From Gammaproteobacteria bacterium (lineage in GTDB: Bacteria > Pseudomonadota > Gammaproteobacteria > AKS1), in contig JALTKP010000290.1 in assembly GCA_027078075.1 (NCBI GenBank), positions 1-35,180 on the forward strand: a stretch of 35,180 bases of DNA, given 5' to 3'. Both the position numbers and the translations under genes were made by a program. The notes under the pieces are model-generated. The model was not told the DNA's origin and made no database searches. It saw only the letters and a program-made list of their open reading frames with translations. This document shows, one piece after another, positions 8,965-17,775 of this stretch. Positions within the stretch are counted from its first letter, which is position 1. Every line of letters starts with the position of its first letter.

Positions 8965-9636
8965 CTAGTTTGCAGAAGCAAAACCATTTTCTGCTAAAAA
9001 TGCACGACTTAAATCTGCACCACTGCTACCAGACTCTGCAGCCTTATCACCCAACAATAAACGTTCTAGATAGCGAGCGATTATATCAACCTCAAGGTTT
9101 ACTTTAGTTCCCACAATAAAATTAGCCATCGTGGTTTGATCTATTGTATGCGGCACAATATTCAACTCAAATACATCACCATCAACCGCATTAACCGTTA
9201 AACTAATACCATCAACACAAATCGACCCTTTTTCTGCAATATAACGTGCCAGTGCCGCGGGTGTTCGCACACTGAAGCGCACGGAGCGAGCATCAACCTG
9301 ACGACTAATAACTTCGCCAATACCATCAACATGCCCACTAACTAAGTGACCACCTAACGCCGTTGTCGGTGTTACCGCTTTTTCAAGATTAACAGCTGAA
9401 TTCTTTTTTAAATTTCCCAAACCTGTTCGAGATAAAGTTTCACCCGATACATCTGCACTAAAACCATCCGCATGTTTTTCAATCACCGTTAAACAAACAC
9501 CATTGACAGCAATACTGTCACCCAATTCAACATTCACTAATGACAGTCCCGCTGTATTCAAACGCACACGCTTATCACCACCAATGTCTTGCATTGATGC
9601 AATTGAACCCACCGCTTGAATAATGCCAGTAAACAT
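8965..9636 (-). CDS. ribE: Riboflavin synthase, alpha subunit
   Basis: Dismutates two 6,7-dimethyl-8-ribityllumazine molecules to riboflavin and the pyrimidinedione. 223 residues made of two lumazine-binding barrels: the first begins MFTGIIQAVG and contains GVCLTV and the SxETLxRT-like segment; the second begins at GHLVSGHVDGIG (about residue 97) and contains CVDGISLTVN and IVPHTIDQTT. A C-terminal helix (LERLL) and a roughly 25-residue Ser/Ala-rich tail follow. The GAGGATAA ribosome binding site overlaps the end of ribD, with just 3 bp between the genes, indicating tight coupling. Confidence 0.96.
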   Translation of the reverse strand: MFTGIIQAVGSIASMQDIGGDKRVRLNTAGLSLVNVELGDSIAVNGVCLTVIEKHADGFSADVSGETLSRTGLGNLKKNSAVNLEKAVTPTTALGGHLVSGHVDGIGEVISRQVDARSVRFSVRTPAALARYIAEKGSICVDGISLTVNAVDGDVFELNIVPHTIDQTTMANFIVGTKVNLEVDIIARYLERLLLGDKAAESGSSGADLSRAFLAENGFASAN

Positions 9637-9639
9637 ACG

Positions 9640-10764
9640 CTAGTTATCCTCATACTCGGGTCTAATGGTAAAACGCCAATCAACCCCAACCTTTCTCACA
9701 TCGTCAATTTGCAAAGTGATGCTTTGTGCCATTTTTTCCAGTCCCGGCAATTGAAACAAACCACGTGCTGAATCGCCCATCAATTTAGGCGCCATATAGA
9801 CAATAATTTCATCTATCAATTGTTGTTGCAGTAAGGCTCCGGCAAGACCGGCACCGGCTTCAACCAATACTTCATTAATTTGTGACTCTGCCAATTCGTG
9901 CATCACAGCACTTAAATCAACACGGCTATCACGTGCAGGTAACATCACAATTTCGGCACCTACGTTATGTAAGGCATCACGTCTATTTGGCGGTGCATCC
10001 GCCAAAGTATAAATTCTTACTGTCCCTTCTTGCCTGAATACCGATGATTGAGGTGACACTTTTAATTCGCTATCAACAATCACTCGCAGTGGTTGTTCAG
10101 TTCGCCGCTCAGCTTCTTCACAGCGTGCAGTCAATGACGGGTTGTCTGATATTACTGTACCGCTGCCGCTCAAAATGGCTGAACTACGCGCCCGTAATCG
10201 GTGCACATCGTCTCTTGCTGCGGCTGAAGTAATCCATTTACTCTCACCCGAAGCCATTGCCGTACGACCATCTAAACTCATTGCCAATTTACAACGAACC
10301 CATGGACGCCCATCTCGCATACGTTTGAGGTAACCGGGATTAAGCGCTTCGGCTTGCTGCTCAAGCAAACCACTCTCTACCTGAATGCCAGCTTTTGTCA
10401 GTAGCTGCAAGCCTTTACCAGCCACTTGTGGATTTGGATCCGTCATTGCCACAACAACACGTGCAACCTTGGCATCGATCAATGCCTGCGCACAGGGTGG
10501 TGTTCTCCCAAAATGTGAACAAGGTTCCAGCGTGACATACGCCGTTGCCCCTTTAGCTTTTTCACCGGCTTGCTCTAAGGCATTCACTTCTGCATGCCCT
10601 TCGCCAGCACGAACATGCCAACCTTCAGCAATAACCATTTCATCCTTTGCAATAATACAACCTACACGTGGATTTGGATCGGTGCTGTATAAACCCCGCT
10701 GCGCCAATTTAATTGCCGCTGACATATGTATTGTATCGACAGAAGAAAAGTCAGCTTGAGTCAT
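9640..10764 (-). CDS. ribD: Bifunctional riboflavin deaminase/reductase RibD
   Basis: Carries out the second and third steps of the GTP branch of riboflavin synthesis: deamination of the pyrimidine, then NADPH reduction of the ribosyl side chain. 374 residues. The N-terminal deaminase domain has the zinc motif HAEVNAL (His57, Glu59) and PCSHFGRTPPCAQAL (Cys82, Cys91). The C-terminal reductase begins near residue 155 (WVRCKLAMSLDGRTA) and has SGSGTVISDNP and EAGAGLAGALL. The start at 10764 is 26 bp after nrdR; an internal ATG 13 codons later would fit E. coli RibD length better, so the exact N terminus is unsure. Confidence 0.95.
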   Translation of the reverse strand: MTQADFSSVDTIHMSAAIKLAQRGLYSTDPNPRVGCIIAKDEMVIAEGWHVRAGEGHAEVNALEQAGEKAKGATAYVTLEPCSHFGRTPPCAQALIDAKVARVVVAMTDPNPQVAGKGLQLLTKAGIQVESGLLEQQAEALNPGYLKRMRDGRPWVRCKLAMSLDGRTAMASGESKWITSAAARDDVHRLRARSSAILSGSGTVISDNPSLTARCEEAERRTEQPLRVIVDSELKVSPQSSVFRQEGTVRIYTLADAPPNRRDALHNVGAEIVMLPARDSRVDLSAVMHELAESQINEVLVEAGAGLAGALLQQQLIDEIIVYMAPKLMGDSARGLFQLPGLEKMAQSITLQIDDVRKVGVDWRFTIRPEYEDN

Positions 10765-10790
10765 GTCATTACACGGTCCGTCGCCAGAAC

Positions 10791-11348
10791 TCAGCGAGCG
10801 GGATCTGTTTTCCCTTTGCGTGACTTAATACTGGTTATTTTTTTACTGCCTTTTGATGGCAATAAAGAAAGTTGCTGCTTACGAATTTCTAGAGATGGCT
10901 CGCGTTCCAGTTTTTCAATTTCTTCGCGAAACTCATTCACATCTTCAAAGCTACGGTATACCGATGCAAAACGAACATAGGCAACATGATCCAATTCACG
11001 TAGTTGTTCCATGACACATTCGCCAACCATAATTGAAGGTACTTCACGATCACCTGTTGCTCGTAAGCGCTGCTTTATATGGCTAATCGCGGCATCAATC
11101 TGTTCCGTTTCTACCGGCCGTTTTTCCAGTGCACGCATGATCCCCGAAGACAGTTTGATTTCATCAAACGGAACACGGCTACCATCGGTTTTAACAATAC
11201 GAGGCATCACTAATTCGGCTGTTTCATAGGTTGTGAATCGCTCAGAACAAGTCAGGCACTCACGGCGGCGGCGCACAGCATCACCTTCATTCGCTAAGCG
11301 CGAATCAATGACTTTAGTTTCTTCTGCATTACAGAACGGGCATTGCAT
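10791..11348 (-). CDS. nrdR: Ribonucleotide reductase transcriptional repressor NrdR, with a long basic tail
   Basis: Nucleotide-sensing repressor of ribonucleotide reductase genes. The zinc ribbon is Cys3/Cys6 and Cys31/Cys34 ([14 protein letters not shown]), with the Arg run DAVRRRREC; the ATP-cone follows ([21 protein letters not shown] through about residue 138, ending [14 protein letters not shown]). Typical NrdR proteins are near 150 residues; this one is 185, with a tail rich in Lys and Ser ([16 protein letters not shown]) not belonging to the folded domains. It lies 38 bp after glyA and 26 bp before ribD, the common glyA/nrdR/ribD arrangement. Confidence 0.95.
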   Translation of the reverse strand: MQCPFCNAEETKVIDSRLANEGDAVRRRRECLTCSERFTTYETAELVMPRIVKTDGSRVPFDEIKLSSGIMRALEKRPVETEQIDAAISHIKQRLRATGDREVPSIMVGECVMEQLRELDHVAYVRFASVYRSFEDVNEFREEIEKLEREPSLEIRKQQLSLLPSKGSKKITSIKSRKGKTDPAR

Positions 11349-11386
11349 ATCAACGCTCCATCGCTATGAAAAGGAAATCTCTTGGT

Positions 11387-12643
11387 TTAATCAGCTTGAT
11401 AAACCGGTAATCTGCCACAAATGTCTAACACCTGAGCTTTAATGCCTTCAATAATAGACTGATCTTCAAGATTATCTAATACATCACACATCCAGCCGGC
11501 TAACTCACTTGAATCTGATTCATTAAAACCACGTGTTGTAATGGCTGGGGTACCGACACGAATACCGCTGGTCACAAAAGGTGACTGTGGATCATTCGGC
11601 ACAGAATTTTTGTTCACAGTAATGTTCGCAGCACCCAAAGCGGCTTCTGCATCTTTACCTGTTATGCCCTTCTCAATGAAATCAACGAGGAATAAGTGAT
11701 TATCTGTTCCGTTTGATACCACCTTAAAGCCACGCTCAAGAAATACTTCAGTCATAGCACGCGCATTATCAACAACTTGTTGTTGATAAACTTTAAACTC
11801 AGGTTCTAAGGCTTCTTTAAAGGCAACCGCTTTTGCCGCAATCACATGCATCAATGGACCACCTTGAATACCAGGGAAGATCGCTGAGTTTAGTTTCTTT
11901 TCAATTTCAGGGTTTGCTTTCGCTAAAATTAAACCTCCACGCGGACCACGCAATGTTTTATGTGTGGTACTGGTTGTGATGTCAGCAATTTGAGTTGGAT
12001 TTGGGTAAATACCTGCTGCAATCAAACCCGCAACATGTGCCATATCAACCATGAAATAAGCGCCTACTTGATCCGCTATATCGCGAAAACGCTGCCAATC
12101 GACAATACGCGAATAAGCACTAAAGCCGGCAATAATCATTTTAGGTTTGTGTTCTTTAGCGAGTGCTTCAACTTGCTCGTAATCAATTTCACCAGTTGAC
12201 TCATCTAAACCGTACTGAACCGCATTATAAGTTTTGCCTGAAAAGCTCACTTTCGAACCATGTGTCAGGTGTCCACCATGCGCGAGGCTCATGCCAAGAA
12301 CCGTATCACCGGGTTGCAATAAAGCCATGTAAACAGCGGCGTTTGCCTGAGAGCCTGAATGTGGCTGCACATTGGCGTAATCAGCACCAAATATCTCTTT
12401 AGCTCGGTCGATGGCTAACTGTTCCGCAATATCAACATACTCACAACCACCGTAGTAGCGTTTGTGAGGGTAACCTTCTGCATATTTATTGGTTAAAACA
12501 GAGCCTTGGGCTTCCATTACACGTGGGCTGGCATGGTTTTCAGACGCAATCAGCTCGATATGCTCTTCTTGTCGGCGTTCTTCAGCCTGCATGGCATCCC
12601 ATAATTCTGCGTCAAAATCAGCGATTGTCTCTTTACCAAACAT
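11387..12643 (-). CDS. glyA: Serine hydroxymethyltransferase
   Basis: PLP enzyme interconverting serine and glycine with transfer of a one-carbon unit to tetrahydrofolate; the main one-carbon source for purines and methionine. 418 residues, normal. The PLP lysine is Lys229 in [15 protein letters not shown], the same number as in E. coli; [19 protein letters not shown] and [14 protein letters not shown] are further signatures. The ATG has a GAGGG site 8 bp upstream. It is the first gene of the nine-gene run that continues to pgpA, and it has a roughly 130-nt leader with secondary structure and a stringent-looking promoter (see separate entries). Its partners in the window are gcvR (glycine cleavage control) and purL. 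Confidence 0.97.
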   Translation of the reverse strand: MFGKETIADFDAELWDAMQAEERRQEEHIELIASENHASPRVMEAQGSVLTNKYAEGYPHKRYYGGCEYVDIAEQLAIDRAKEIFGADYANVQPHSGSQANAAVYMALLQPGDTVLGMSLAHGGHLTHGSKVSFSGKTYNAVQYGLDESTGEIDYEQVEALAKEHKPKMIIAGFSAYSRIVDWQRFRDIADQVGAYFMVDMAHVAGLIAAGIYPNPTQIADITTSTTHKTLRGPRGGLILAKANPEIEKKLNSAIFPGIQGGPLMHVIAAKAVAFKEALEPEFKVYQQQVVDNARAMTEVFLERGFKVVSNGTDNHLFLVDFIEKGITGKDAEAALGAANITVNKNSVPNDPQSPFVTSGIRVGTPAITTRGFNESDSSELAGWMCDVLDNLEDQSIIEGIKAQVLDICGRLPVYQAD

Positions 12644-12715
12644 CTTGTTAACCCTCTAATACCAGCAAATAAACAGGTAAGTTGTTGAATTTAATTGTTT
12701 AATTCCTAAATCCGA

Positions 12716-12751
12716 CCGTTACTATGTAACCATGCAAAAACGGCTACATGG
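12716..12751 (-). promoter_or_regulatory. Structured leader of glyA with mutually exclusive stems
   Basis: In the glyA sense strand, ATGTAGCC pairs with GGTTACAT around a 10-nt T-rich loop (8 pairs including one G-U; plus-strand arms 12742-12749 and 12724-12731). The second arm can instead fold as GTTAC-TAT-GTAAC (12718-12730), or the ends can pair as CCGTT with AACGG (12716-12720 and 12739-12743). These foldings exclude one another, the usual layout of a leader switch. There is no T-run behind it, so it is not a simple intrinsic terminator. It matches no riboswitch consensus I recognise. Confidence 0.35.
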
Positions 12752-12773
12752 ACAAGTACATTTCCTCGGAAAA

Positions 12774-12787
12774 GGGCGCATAGGATA
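12774..12787 (-). promoter_or_regulatory. Candidate glyA promoter, -10 box with GC-rich discriminator
   Basis: On the minus strand TATCCT (12782-12787) is followed by ATGCGCCC. The -35 region at the expected distance is weak (ATGCAT). The same TATC...GCGCCC arrangement occurs before purL, which strengthens the call. A GC-rich discriminator between -10 and the start point is the mark of growth-rate and ppGpp/DksA-controlled promoters. Confidence 0.4.
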
Positions 12788-12839
12788 CCCGATCTGGGCG
12801 CTAGATGCATGAAATAGGCTGTTACAAAGCAAATTTAAT

Positions 12840-12864
12840 ATCTAAGGCAGATTGCCTCATAGAT
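12840..12864 (-). terminator. Possible hairpin downstream of the response regulator gene
   Basis: ATCTA...TAGAT encloses AGGCA-ATC-TGCCT, with a two-base bulge, about 25-50 bp after the receiver gene stop. The stem is convincing but there is no T-run after it, so termination is uncertain. It separates the response regulator gene from the glyA promoter. Confidence 0.35.
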
Positions 12865-12888
12865 GAAGTGATTTACTGCTGATCCCGC

Positions 12889-13338
12889 CTAGCTCTCAGG
12901 AGCAGCGCCATGATTCAGCTTAAGCCAATAAGTCCCTATTTTCTCAACTGCATCAACAAATTGTCTGTAGTTAACCGGCTTGCGAATATAGCTATTCGCA
13001 CCAGAACGATAACTGGTTTGAATATCAATTTCTTCATTGGATGATGTTAATACTACAACAGGAAGGTTTCGTGTACGTTCGTCGGCACGCATTGCTTTTA
13101 ACACTTCATGACCATTTACCCGTGGCAAATTAAGATCTAGCAATACAACTTTAGGTAATGATGAAGACGGCTGTTCTGCGAAATCTCCACGAGAAAACAA
13201 GAAATCAAGTGCTTCAACACCATCATGGGCAACAACAACATTATCTGCCATTTTATGATGACGCAACGCTCTAAGTGTTAGCTCTTCATCATCTGGGTTA
13301 TCTTCAACCAGCAATATTTTTGCTGCTGCATTGCTCAT
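12889..13338 (-). CDS. Receiver-only response regulator (Rcp1-like)
   Basis: 149 residues comprising a single receiver domain and nothing else. The acidic pocket is Glu12/Asp13 (LLVEDNPDDEELTLRAL), the phosphoacceptor is Asp68 (VLLDLNLPRVNGHEVL), the switch residue is Thr98 (VVVLTSS) and the conserved Lys is Lys120 (YIRKPVNY). The NPDDEELTLRAL and LDFLFSRG features put it in the Rcp1/cyanobacterial-phytochrome-partner type, which works by protein contact and not DNA binding. Its GGAG site lies in the end of the kinase gene, 3 bp upstream, so it is co-translated with its likely kinase. The output target is not encoded next to it. Confidence 0.88.
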   Translation of the reverse strand: MSNAAAKILLVEDNPDDEELTLRALRHHKMADNVVVAHDGVEALDFLFSRGDFAEQPSSSLPKVVLLDLNLPRVNGHEVLKAMRADERTRNLPVVVLTSSNEEIDIQTSYRSGANSYIRKPVNYRQFVDAVEKIGTYWLKLNHGAAPES

Positions 13339-13341
13339 TCA

Positions 13342-15189
13342 TTATTCTCCAAGAGTAAAAAATATCGCCGCGCCACTACCAGCACTGCTTTCTGCCCAAA
13401 CTTCACCGCCATGTCGTCGTACGATTCGCTGCACAGTTGCAAGCCCAATACCAGTCCCCTCATATTCTTCATTTGAATGTAAACGCTGAAATGGTTCAAA
13501 CATTTTATGCTTATACTTCTCATCAAAACCAGCACCATTATCACTAATGAAGTAAACATCTCTTGTTTTCTGATGTTCAACACCAAACCGAATTTGAGGG
13601 TTTTCAGTATGAGCCGTAAACTTCCAAGCATTACCAATTAAATTTTCAAACATTGCTAATAAAAGACGAGCATCGCCCGAAACAACACATTCTGACGTAC
13701 AACTAAAATCAACTTTACGCTCAGGATCCCGTGCGGTCAATTGCTCAATTACCTGCCTAGCGAGATGCCCCAAATCCACATCCGATTCAGACATATCTGA
13801 ACGCACAACTTTCGATAATTTTAATAAATCATCAATCAGCTCCCCCATCCGTTGACTAGATGCACAAACTCGATTCAAATAATTTTGAGCTTGGTCATCA
13901 AGCTGTTCAGTACAATCCTCCAATAATGCTTGGCTAAAGCCATCAATACTACGTAATGGTGCTCGTAAATCATGTGAAACTGAATAACAAAATGACTCTA
14001 ACTCACTATTTGCTATTTGAAGCTTCTGAGTGCGCTCTTCGACCATTTCTTCTAAATGTTCCTGATACTCCTGTAACTGATTAGTTGCTTCTTTTCGTTC
14101 TGTAATATCAGTTTGAATACCGACATATTGATAAGGCTTACCTTGCTTATTAAGAAAAGGCACAATTGTTGTATCTACCCAATAAAAACTACCATCCTTA
14201 CGCATATCCCTAATTTCACCATGCCAAATATTTCCTGTTGAAATGGTTTGCCATAGTATTTTAAAGAAATCATTCTCATGTTGACTAGAATTCAAAACAC
14301 TATATCGATTACCTAATAATTCATCTTTTTTAAAGCCTGTTAACTCACAAAATTTATCGTTCACATAGGTTAGTCGACCATCCTGATTAGTAATGCCAAC
14401 AATGGCATGTGCATCAAGTGCTAATTTGATGTCTTTTAAATCTTTGCTTGAAGAATAAATTTGATGTGAAGCGTAATTTAATGCATGTTCGAGCTGTTCA
14501 ATTTCAAAAGCACTTTTCTCAAATGGCATTACCTTTCCGGTGTTCTTAAAAAGCCCTCTGGCAAATTTGGTTGCATTACCAATTGCTCGCATTGGTCTTT
14601 TTAACAAAAAAACTAAAATAATAATACTAATAACAAAAGCCAACACTGCGGTTGTTATACCATTCCTCCAGATTTCAACTTGGATTTTTTCAGCATTATC
14701 AAGGCTAAAGCGAAGACGAACCCAACCTAAACTTCCATTTTCAACCGGCTGCCAAAGCTCCATTGATTTTTTAAATATGGAAACATGCCCTTCCACTGAA
14801 GTTGGTGGATCTATTTGTTGCGTAATAAAAACAGGTTCTATATCCCCTTCAGAATTTCGTTGTACGCTCGCAAAAATAACACCGGTTGAATTTGTTATTG
14901 TAAATGACTCCACATCAGGGAAAGCTGCCGCGTGTATTAATAGCTCTTCTAATGCGCCAAGATCTTTTGTAACCAAATAATTTCCTGCTACTGATGCCGT
15001 GTTTCTCACTAATGTCTGTGCTTGGGTTTTGTTTGAATTTAATGCAAAAGCAAGTTGTTCACTACCTATCTTCCAAGTAAACAGTAAAATAGCTACTGCA
15101 ACAGCAAAGGCACCAAATACAACTAGTTGAAAGTAAAGTCTTCGAATTAATGGTGGTTTATTGTTTTTTTTATTTTCAAGCGAAAACAT
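13342..15189 (-). CDS. PAS-domain sensor histidine kinase, membrane bound
   Basis: 615 residues. Two membrane helices (about 19-40 and 176-197) flank a roughly 135-residue periplasmic sensor region. A HAMP-like linker (RPMRAIGNATKFARGLF) and helical segment lead to a PAS domain (about 255-370, ALDAHAIVGITNQDGRLTYVN ending in YVGIQTDITERK). A coiled coil then joins the HisKA domain, with the phosphorylated His near residue 405 in SVSHDLRAPLRSIDGF. The ATPase domain shows the N box (ENLIGNAWKFT), DNGAGFD, and GTGIGLATV. The ATG overlaps the binding-protein stop in TAATG, so the kinase, the upstream PhnD-like protein and the downstream receiver form one translational unit. The signal is unknown. 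Confidence 0.92.
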   Translation of the reverse strand: MFSLENKKNNKPPLIRRLYFQLVVFGAFAVAVAILLFTWKIGSEQLAFALNSNKTQAQTLVRNTASVAGNYLVTKDLGALEELLIHAAAFPDVESFTITNSTGVIFASVQRNSEGDIEPVFITQQIDPPTSVEGHVSIFKKSMELWQPVENGSLGWVRLRFSLDNAEKIQVEIWRNGITTAVLAFVISIIILVFLLKRPMRAIGNATKFARGLFKNTGKVMPFEKSAFEIEQLEHALNYASHQIYSSSKDLKDIKLALDAHAIVGITNQDGRLTYVNDKFCELTGFKKDELLGNRYSVLNSSQHENDFFKILWQTISTGNIWHGEIRDMRKDGSFYWVDTTIVPFLNKQGKPYQYVGIQTDITERKEATNQLQEYQEHLEEMVEERTQKLQIANSELESFCYSVSHDLRAPLRSIDGFSQALLEDCTEQLDDQAQNYLNRVCASSQRMGELIDDLLKLSKVVRSDMSESDVDLGHLARQVIEQLTARDPERKVDFSCTSECVVSGDARLLLAMFENLIGNAWKFTAHTENPQIRFGVEHQKTRDVYFISDNGAGFDEKYKHKMFEPFQRLHSNEEYEGTGIGLATVQRIVRRHGGEVWAESSAGSGAAIFFTLGE

Positions 15190-16031
15190 TACCTTTCACC
15201 ACTACGATATTTTTCTAGATCAAACTGTTCAAGAAACGCGTAATCTCGTTCGTAATTTGCACGCACTGGCGAAGATATTTGAATACCGATTAACAATTTA
15301 CGTCCAGCTGCTGTATCTCCTAATGCTCTCATACTATGCGAAAATGCAGTTTGAATCTTCTTGGGAACACGCTGATGTACAGCCAATGGATGTGCCGCAA
15401 CACCAGGGATCTCATATAAAACGCGCACTAACTCACGTAATGATGCAGGCTGACTTGCCAATGTTGCATTAACACCGCCTCCTGCGCTTGCAAAGCCTCT
15501 GACGACATTACGATAAACATTACCGTGTGTGCCTACATAACGAGCAGTAAAATCAATGCCCACTTTTTCACGCAACCAAGCCCTTAAATATAGAGAGGCA
15601 GCAAAAGCATTTGGTGACGGAAAGGCAATACTTTTACCTTGCAACTCACTAATGTTTTTTATTGGACTATCTTTCCGGACTACAACTAAGCCAACTAATT
15701 GTTTATCTGCATCTCGAAGTAATGGAATATATTTTTGTCGCTGACGTGCGAGAACCAGATGATAAGGTGACAGATAAGTAAAATCAGGTTCACCATCTCG
15801 TAATGCTTTTATAAATCCTTTGAAATTATTATACGTTTGGATCTCAAACTGGACACCAATATCCTTCTCAAGCTGGTCGATTATTGGGCGCCAATAGCGA
15901 TATATAAGCAGAGGGGTATGTTGTGGAACAATCGCTATTTTATAAACAGGCTTTTCAGCATATGCTGACAGTGACATTAAACACAGCAAGACAGCTAACA
16001 GCCAACGGCCACACCTCTCGATGTATTTCAT
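15189..16031 (-). CDS. PhnD-like periplasmic substrate-binding protein
   Basis: 280 residues. A Sec signal peptide (Lys2, Arg6 and Arg9, core LLAVLLCLMSLS, cut after AYA near residue 25) precedes a PhnD/phosphonate-type type-2 binding fold: YKIAIVPQHTPLLIYRYWRP, FTYLSPYHLVLARQ, GLVVVRKDSPI, GKSIAFPSPNAFAASLY and RALGDTAAGRKLL follow in order. I start at the ATG at 16031, which has a GGGAGGA site 7 bp upstream; an ATG 27 bp earlier has no site and weakens the signal peptide. No permease or ATPase is linked; instead its stop overlaps a sensor kinase gene, suggesting a ligand-binding partner of that kinase instead of a transporter part. Ligand unknown. Confidence 0.87.
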   Translation of the reverse strand: MKYIERCGRWLLAVLLCLMSLSAYAEKPVYKIAIVPQHTPLLIYRYWRPIIDQLEKDIGVQFEIQTYNNFKGFIKALRDGEPDFTYLSPYHLVLARQRQKYIPLLRDADKQLVGLVVVRKDSPIKNISELQGKSIAFPSPNAFAASLYLRAWLREKVGIDFTARYVGTHGNVYRNVVRGFASAGGGVNATLASQPASLRELVRVLYEIPGVAAHPLAVHQRVPKKIQTAFSHSMRALGDTAAGRKLLIGIQISSPVRANYERDYAFLEQFDLEKYRSGER

Positions 16032-16107
16032 CAAGTGTTCCTCCCAAATATAAGCCATTATTACTTTTTTTGTTGGCTTTGACCTTATTGAGAATAACTA
16101 TAGCAGA

Positions 16108-16698
16108 TTAAATCGAAGCTGCCGCCCTAGCCTGCCGATCCCACCATGCCCTCATGCCAAGTAAGATAATTAAGATAACACCATAAATGATTGGTTCCTG
16201 TACATCCGCTTTAACTAACCAAAGAAAATGCAATACACCTAAACCAGAAATAAGGTACACCAGCTTATGTAATTTCTGCCAACGTTGTTTTAAGCGACGA
16301 ATTGAGAATTTGTTTGATGTGACTGCTAAAGGAATCAACATCACGAAGGCTGAAAACCCAACCGTTATATAAGGGCGTTTAAGTATATCTTCTATCACAT
16401 CGCCTAACTGTAATTCACGATCAAGCCAAAACCAGACAAGGAAATGTAAAAATGCATAAAAGAATGCGTATAAACCAAGCATTCTTCTGAGCCTTAATAC
16501 TCGAGACCAGCCCGTAAACCTTCTTAGGGGAGTTATAGCAAGAGTGATCAGAAGAAACCGTAATGTCCACTCGCCGGTAAATAATGTTGCATCTTTAATC
16601 GGATCAGCACTCAGATTCTCTGAATAAATATCAAATGAGAAGAAACCAAGTGGTACTAAACAAAGTAAAAAAATAACTGGTTTTATCAACCAGCTCAT
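16108..16698 (-). CDS. msrQ: Heme-binding membrane subunit MsrQ
   Basis: Cytochrome b-type inner-membrane protein that delivers quinol electrons to MsrP. About 196 residues with five to six hydrophobic segments; signatures are SADPIKDATLFTGEW, LLITLAITPLRR, LRLRRMLGLYAFFYAFLHFLVWF (heme-ligand His) and HKLVYLISGLGVLHFLW (further heme His). I favour the ATG at 16698, with an AAGGA site 8 bp upstream; an ATG at 16716 overlapping the msrP stop (TAATG) would add six residues. It directly follows msrP as in most proteobacteria. Confidence 0.93.
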   Translation of the reverse strand: MSWLIKPVIFLLCLVPLGFFSFDIYSENLSADPIKDATLFTGEWTLRFLLITLAITPLRRFTGWSRVLRLRRMLGLYAFFYAFLHFLVWFWLDRELQLGDVIEDILKRPYITVGFSAFVMLIPLAVTSNKFSIRRLKQRWQKLHKLVYLISGLGVLHFLWLVKADVQEPIIYGVILIILLGMRAWWDRQARAAASI

Positions 16699-16715
16699 TA
16701 TTTGTTCCTTGTTCA

Positions 16716-17702
16716 TTAGTAAAATTTACGCAGATCCATGCCAGCATACAGGCCAGCAACTTGTTCACCGTAACCGTTGTATATTTGAGTTTTTACTTTT
16801 TTGGCGAAAAAACCTGAACCCAATACACGTTCTTTGGACTGAGTCCAACGAGGGTGTGAAACAGCAGGATTAACGTTTGAATAAAAACCGTATTCACGTG
16901 GTGCTGAGGTATTCCATGCTGTTGCAGGTTGTGTTTCAGTAAAACGAATCTTGGCAATTGATTTAATGCTCTTAAATCCATATTTCCATGGCACAATTAA
17001 GCGCAACGGTGCGCCATTCTGATTTGGTAAAACCTCACCATATAAGCCAACAACCATCATCGTCAGTGGGTTCATCGCTTCATCCATACGCAAACCTTCT
17101 GTATAAGGCCAATTCAGAATACGACGGCGTTGACCTGGCATATTTTCTGGATCATGTAACGTCGTGAACTCAACATACTTTGCTTTTGACGTAGGATTAA
17201 AGCGTTTAATTAAATCACTCAAGGGAAAGCCTACCCAAGGCACGACCATTGACCATGCTTCAACACAGCGAAAACGATAAATGCGTTCTTCAAGCGTGTG
17301 TGGTTTTAAAATATCTTCAAGGTTATAAACACCTGGCTTCTCAACTTCACCTTCAATGGCGACCTGCCAAGGTGATGTTTTTAGTGTATGTGCGTTAGCA
17401 GCAGGATCACGTTTGCCTGTACCAAATTCATAAAAATTACAGTAATTGGTAATATCTTTATATTTGTTCGGTTTTTGATCTGTACTAAATGGCCCTTTAA
17501 TAACCCCGTCTATTTTGGCACGAGCTGAGGCAGGTGAGGGTAATGACCCAGCAGAGAGTATTTGAGGCGTAGCTAAGGTACCTGCGGCAGCTAAAGCAAA
17601 CTGACCGCTTTGCTTAATAAATTCACGGCGTTGCTTAAACACCTCTGGATCAGTGATCTCAGAAGACATTATGTCATTTTTATTTTTGGTTTTAATTAAC
17701 AT
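16716..17702 (-). CDS. msrP: Periplasmic methionine sulfoxide reductase, molybdopterin subunit MsrP
   Basis: Repairs oxidised methionines in periplasmic proteins with electrons from MsrQ. 328 residues. A twin-arginine signal ([18 protein letters not shown], Arg25-Arg26) directs Tat export with the molybdenum cofactor bound. The Mo-ligand Cys146 is in [20 protein letters not shown], and the Sulfite-oxidase-family blocks [40 protein letters not shown] and KIRF are present. The start at 17702 has an AGG-rich site; an ATG 11 codons later is also possible. It forms an operon with msrQ, and the binding-protein/kinase/receiver genes follow on the same strand after a 76-bp gap. Confidence 0.95.
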   Translation of the reverse strand: MLIKTKNKNDIMSSEITDPEVFKQRREFIKQSGQFALAAAGTLATPQILSAGSLPSPASARAKIDGVIKGPFSTDQKPNKYKDITNYCNFYEFGTGKRDPAANAHTLKTSPWQVAIEGEVEKPGVYNLEDILKPHTLEERIYRFRCVEAWSMVVPWVGFPLSDLIKRFNPTSKAKYVEFTTLHDPENMPGQRRRILNWPYTEGLRMDEAMNPLTMMVVGLYGEVLPNQNGAPLRLIVPWKYGFKSIKSIAKIRFTETQPATAWNTSAPREYGFYSNVNPAVSHPRWTQSKERVLGSGFFAKKVKTQIYNGYGEQVAGLYAGMDLRKFY

Positions 17703-17737
17703 CCTGTTTACCTGCCTTTATCTTAATTAACTGTTGT

Positions 17738-17752
17738 TAAGACACTGTCTAA
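17738..17752. promoter_or_regulatory. Small palindrome upstream of msrP
   Basis: AGACA-C-TGTCT (17740-17750) with partly matching TTA/TAA flanks lies 36-50 bp upstream of the msrP start, between purL and msrP. Its position fits an operator for msrPQ, but the arms are short and could occur by chance. Confidence 0.25.
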
Positions 17753-17775
17753 TAAAGAAAGTTGCATACCTTTAC

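Noticed and set aside
10385-10759. 124-codon open frame on the plus strand opposite ribD
   Set aside because: It is antisense to a conserved gene, with no ribosome binding site and no protein-like composition. The same holds for frames at 26097-26471 (opposite dapA) and 14540-14980 (opposite the kinase).
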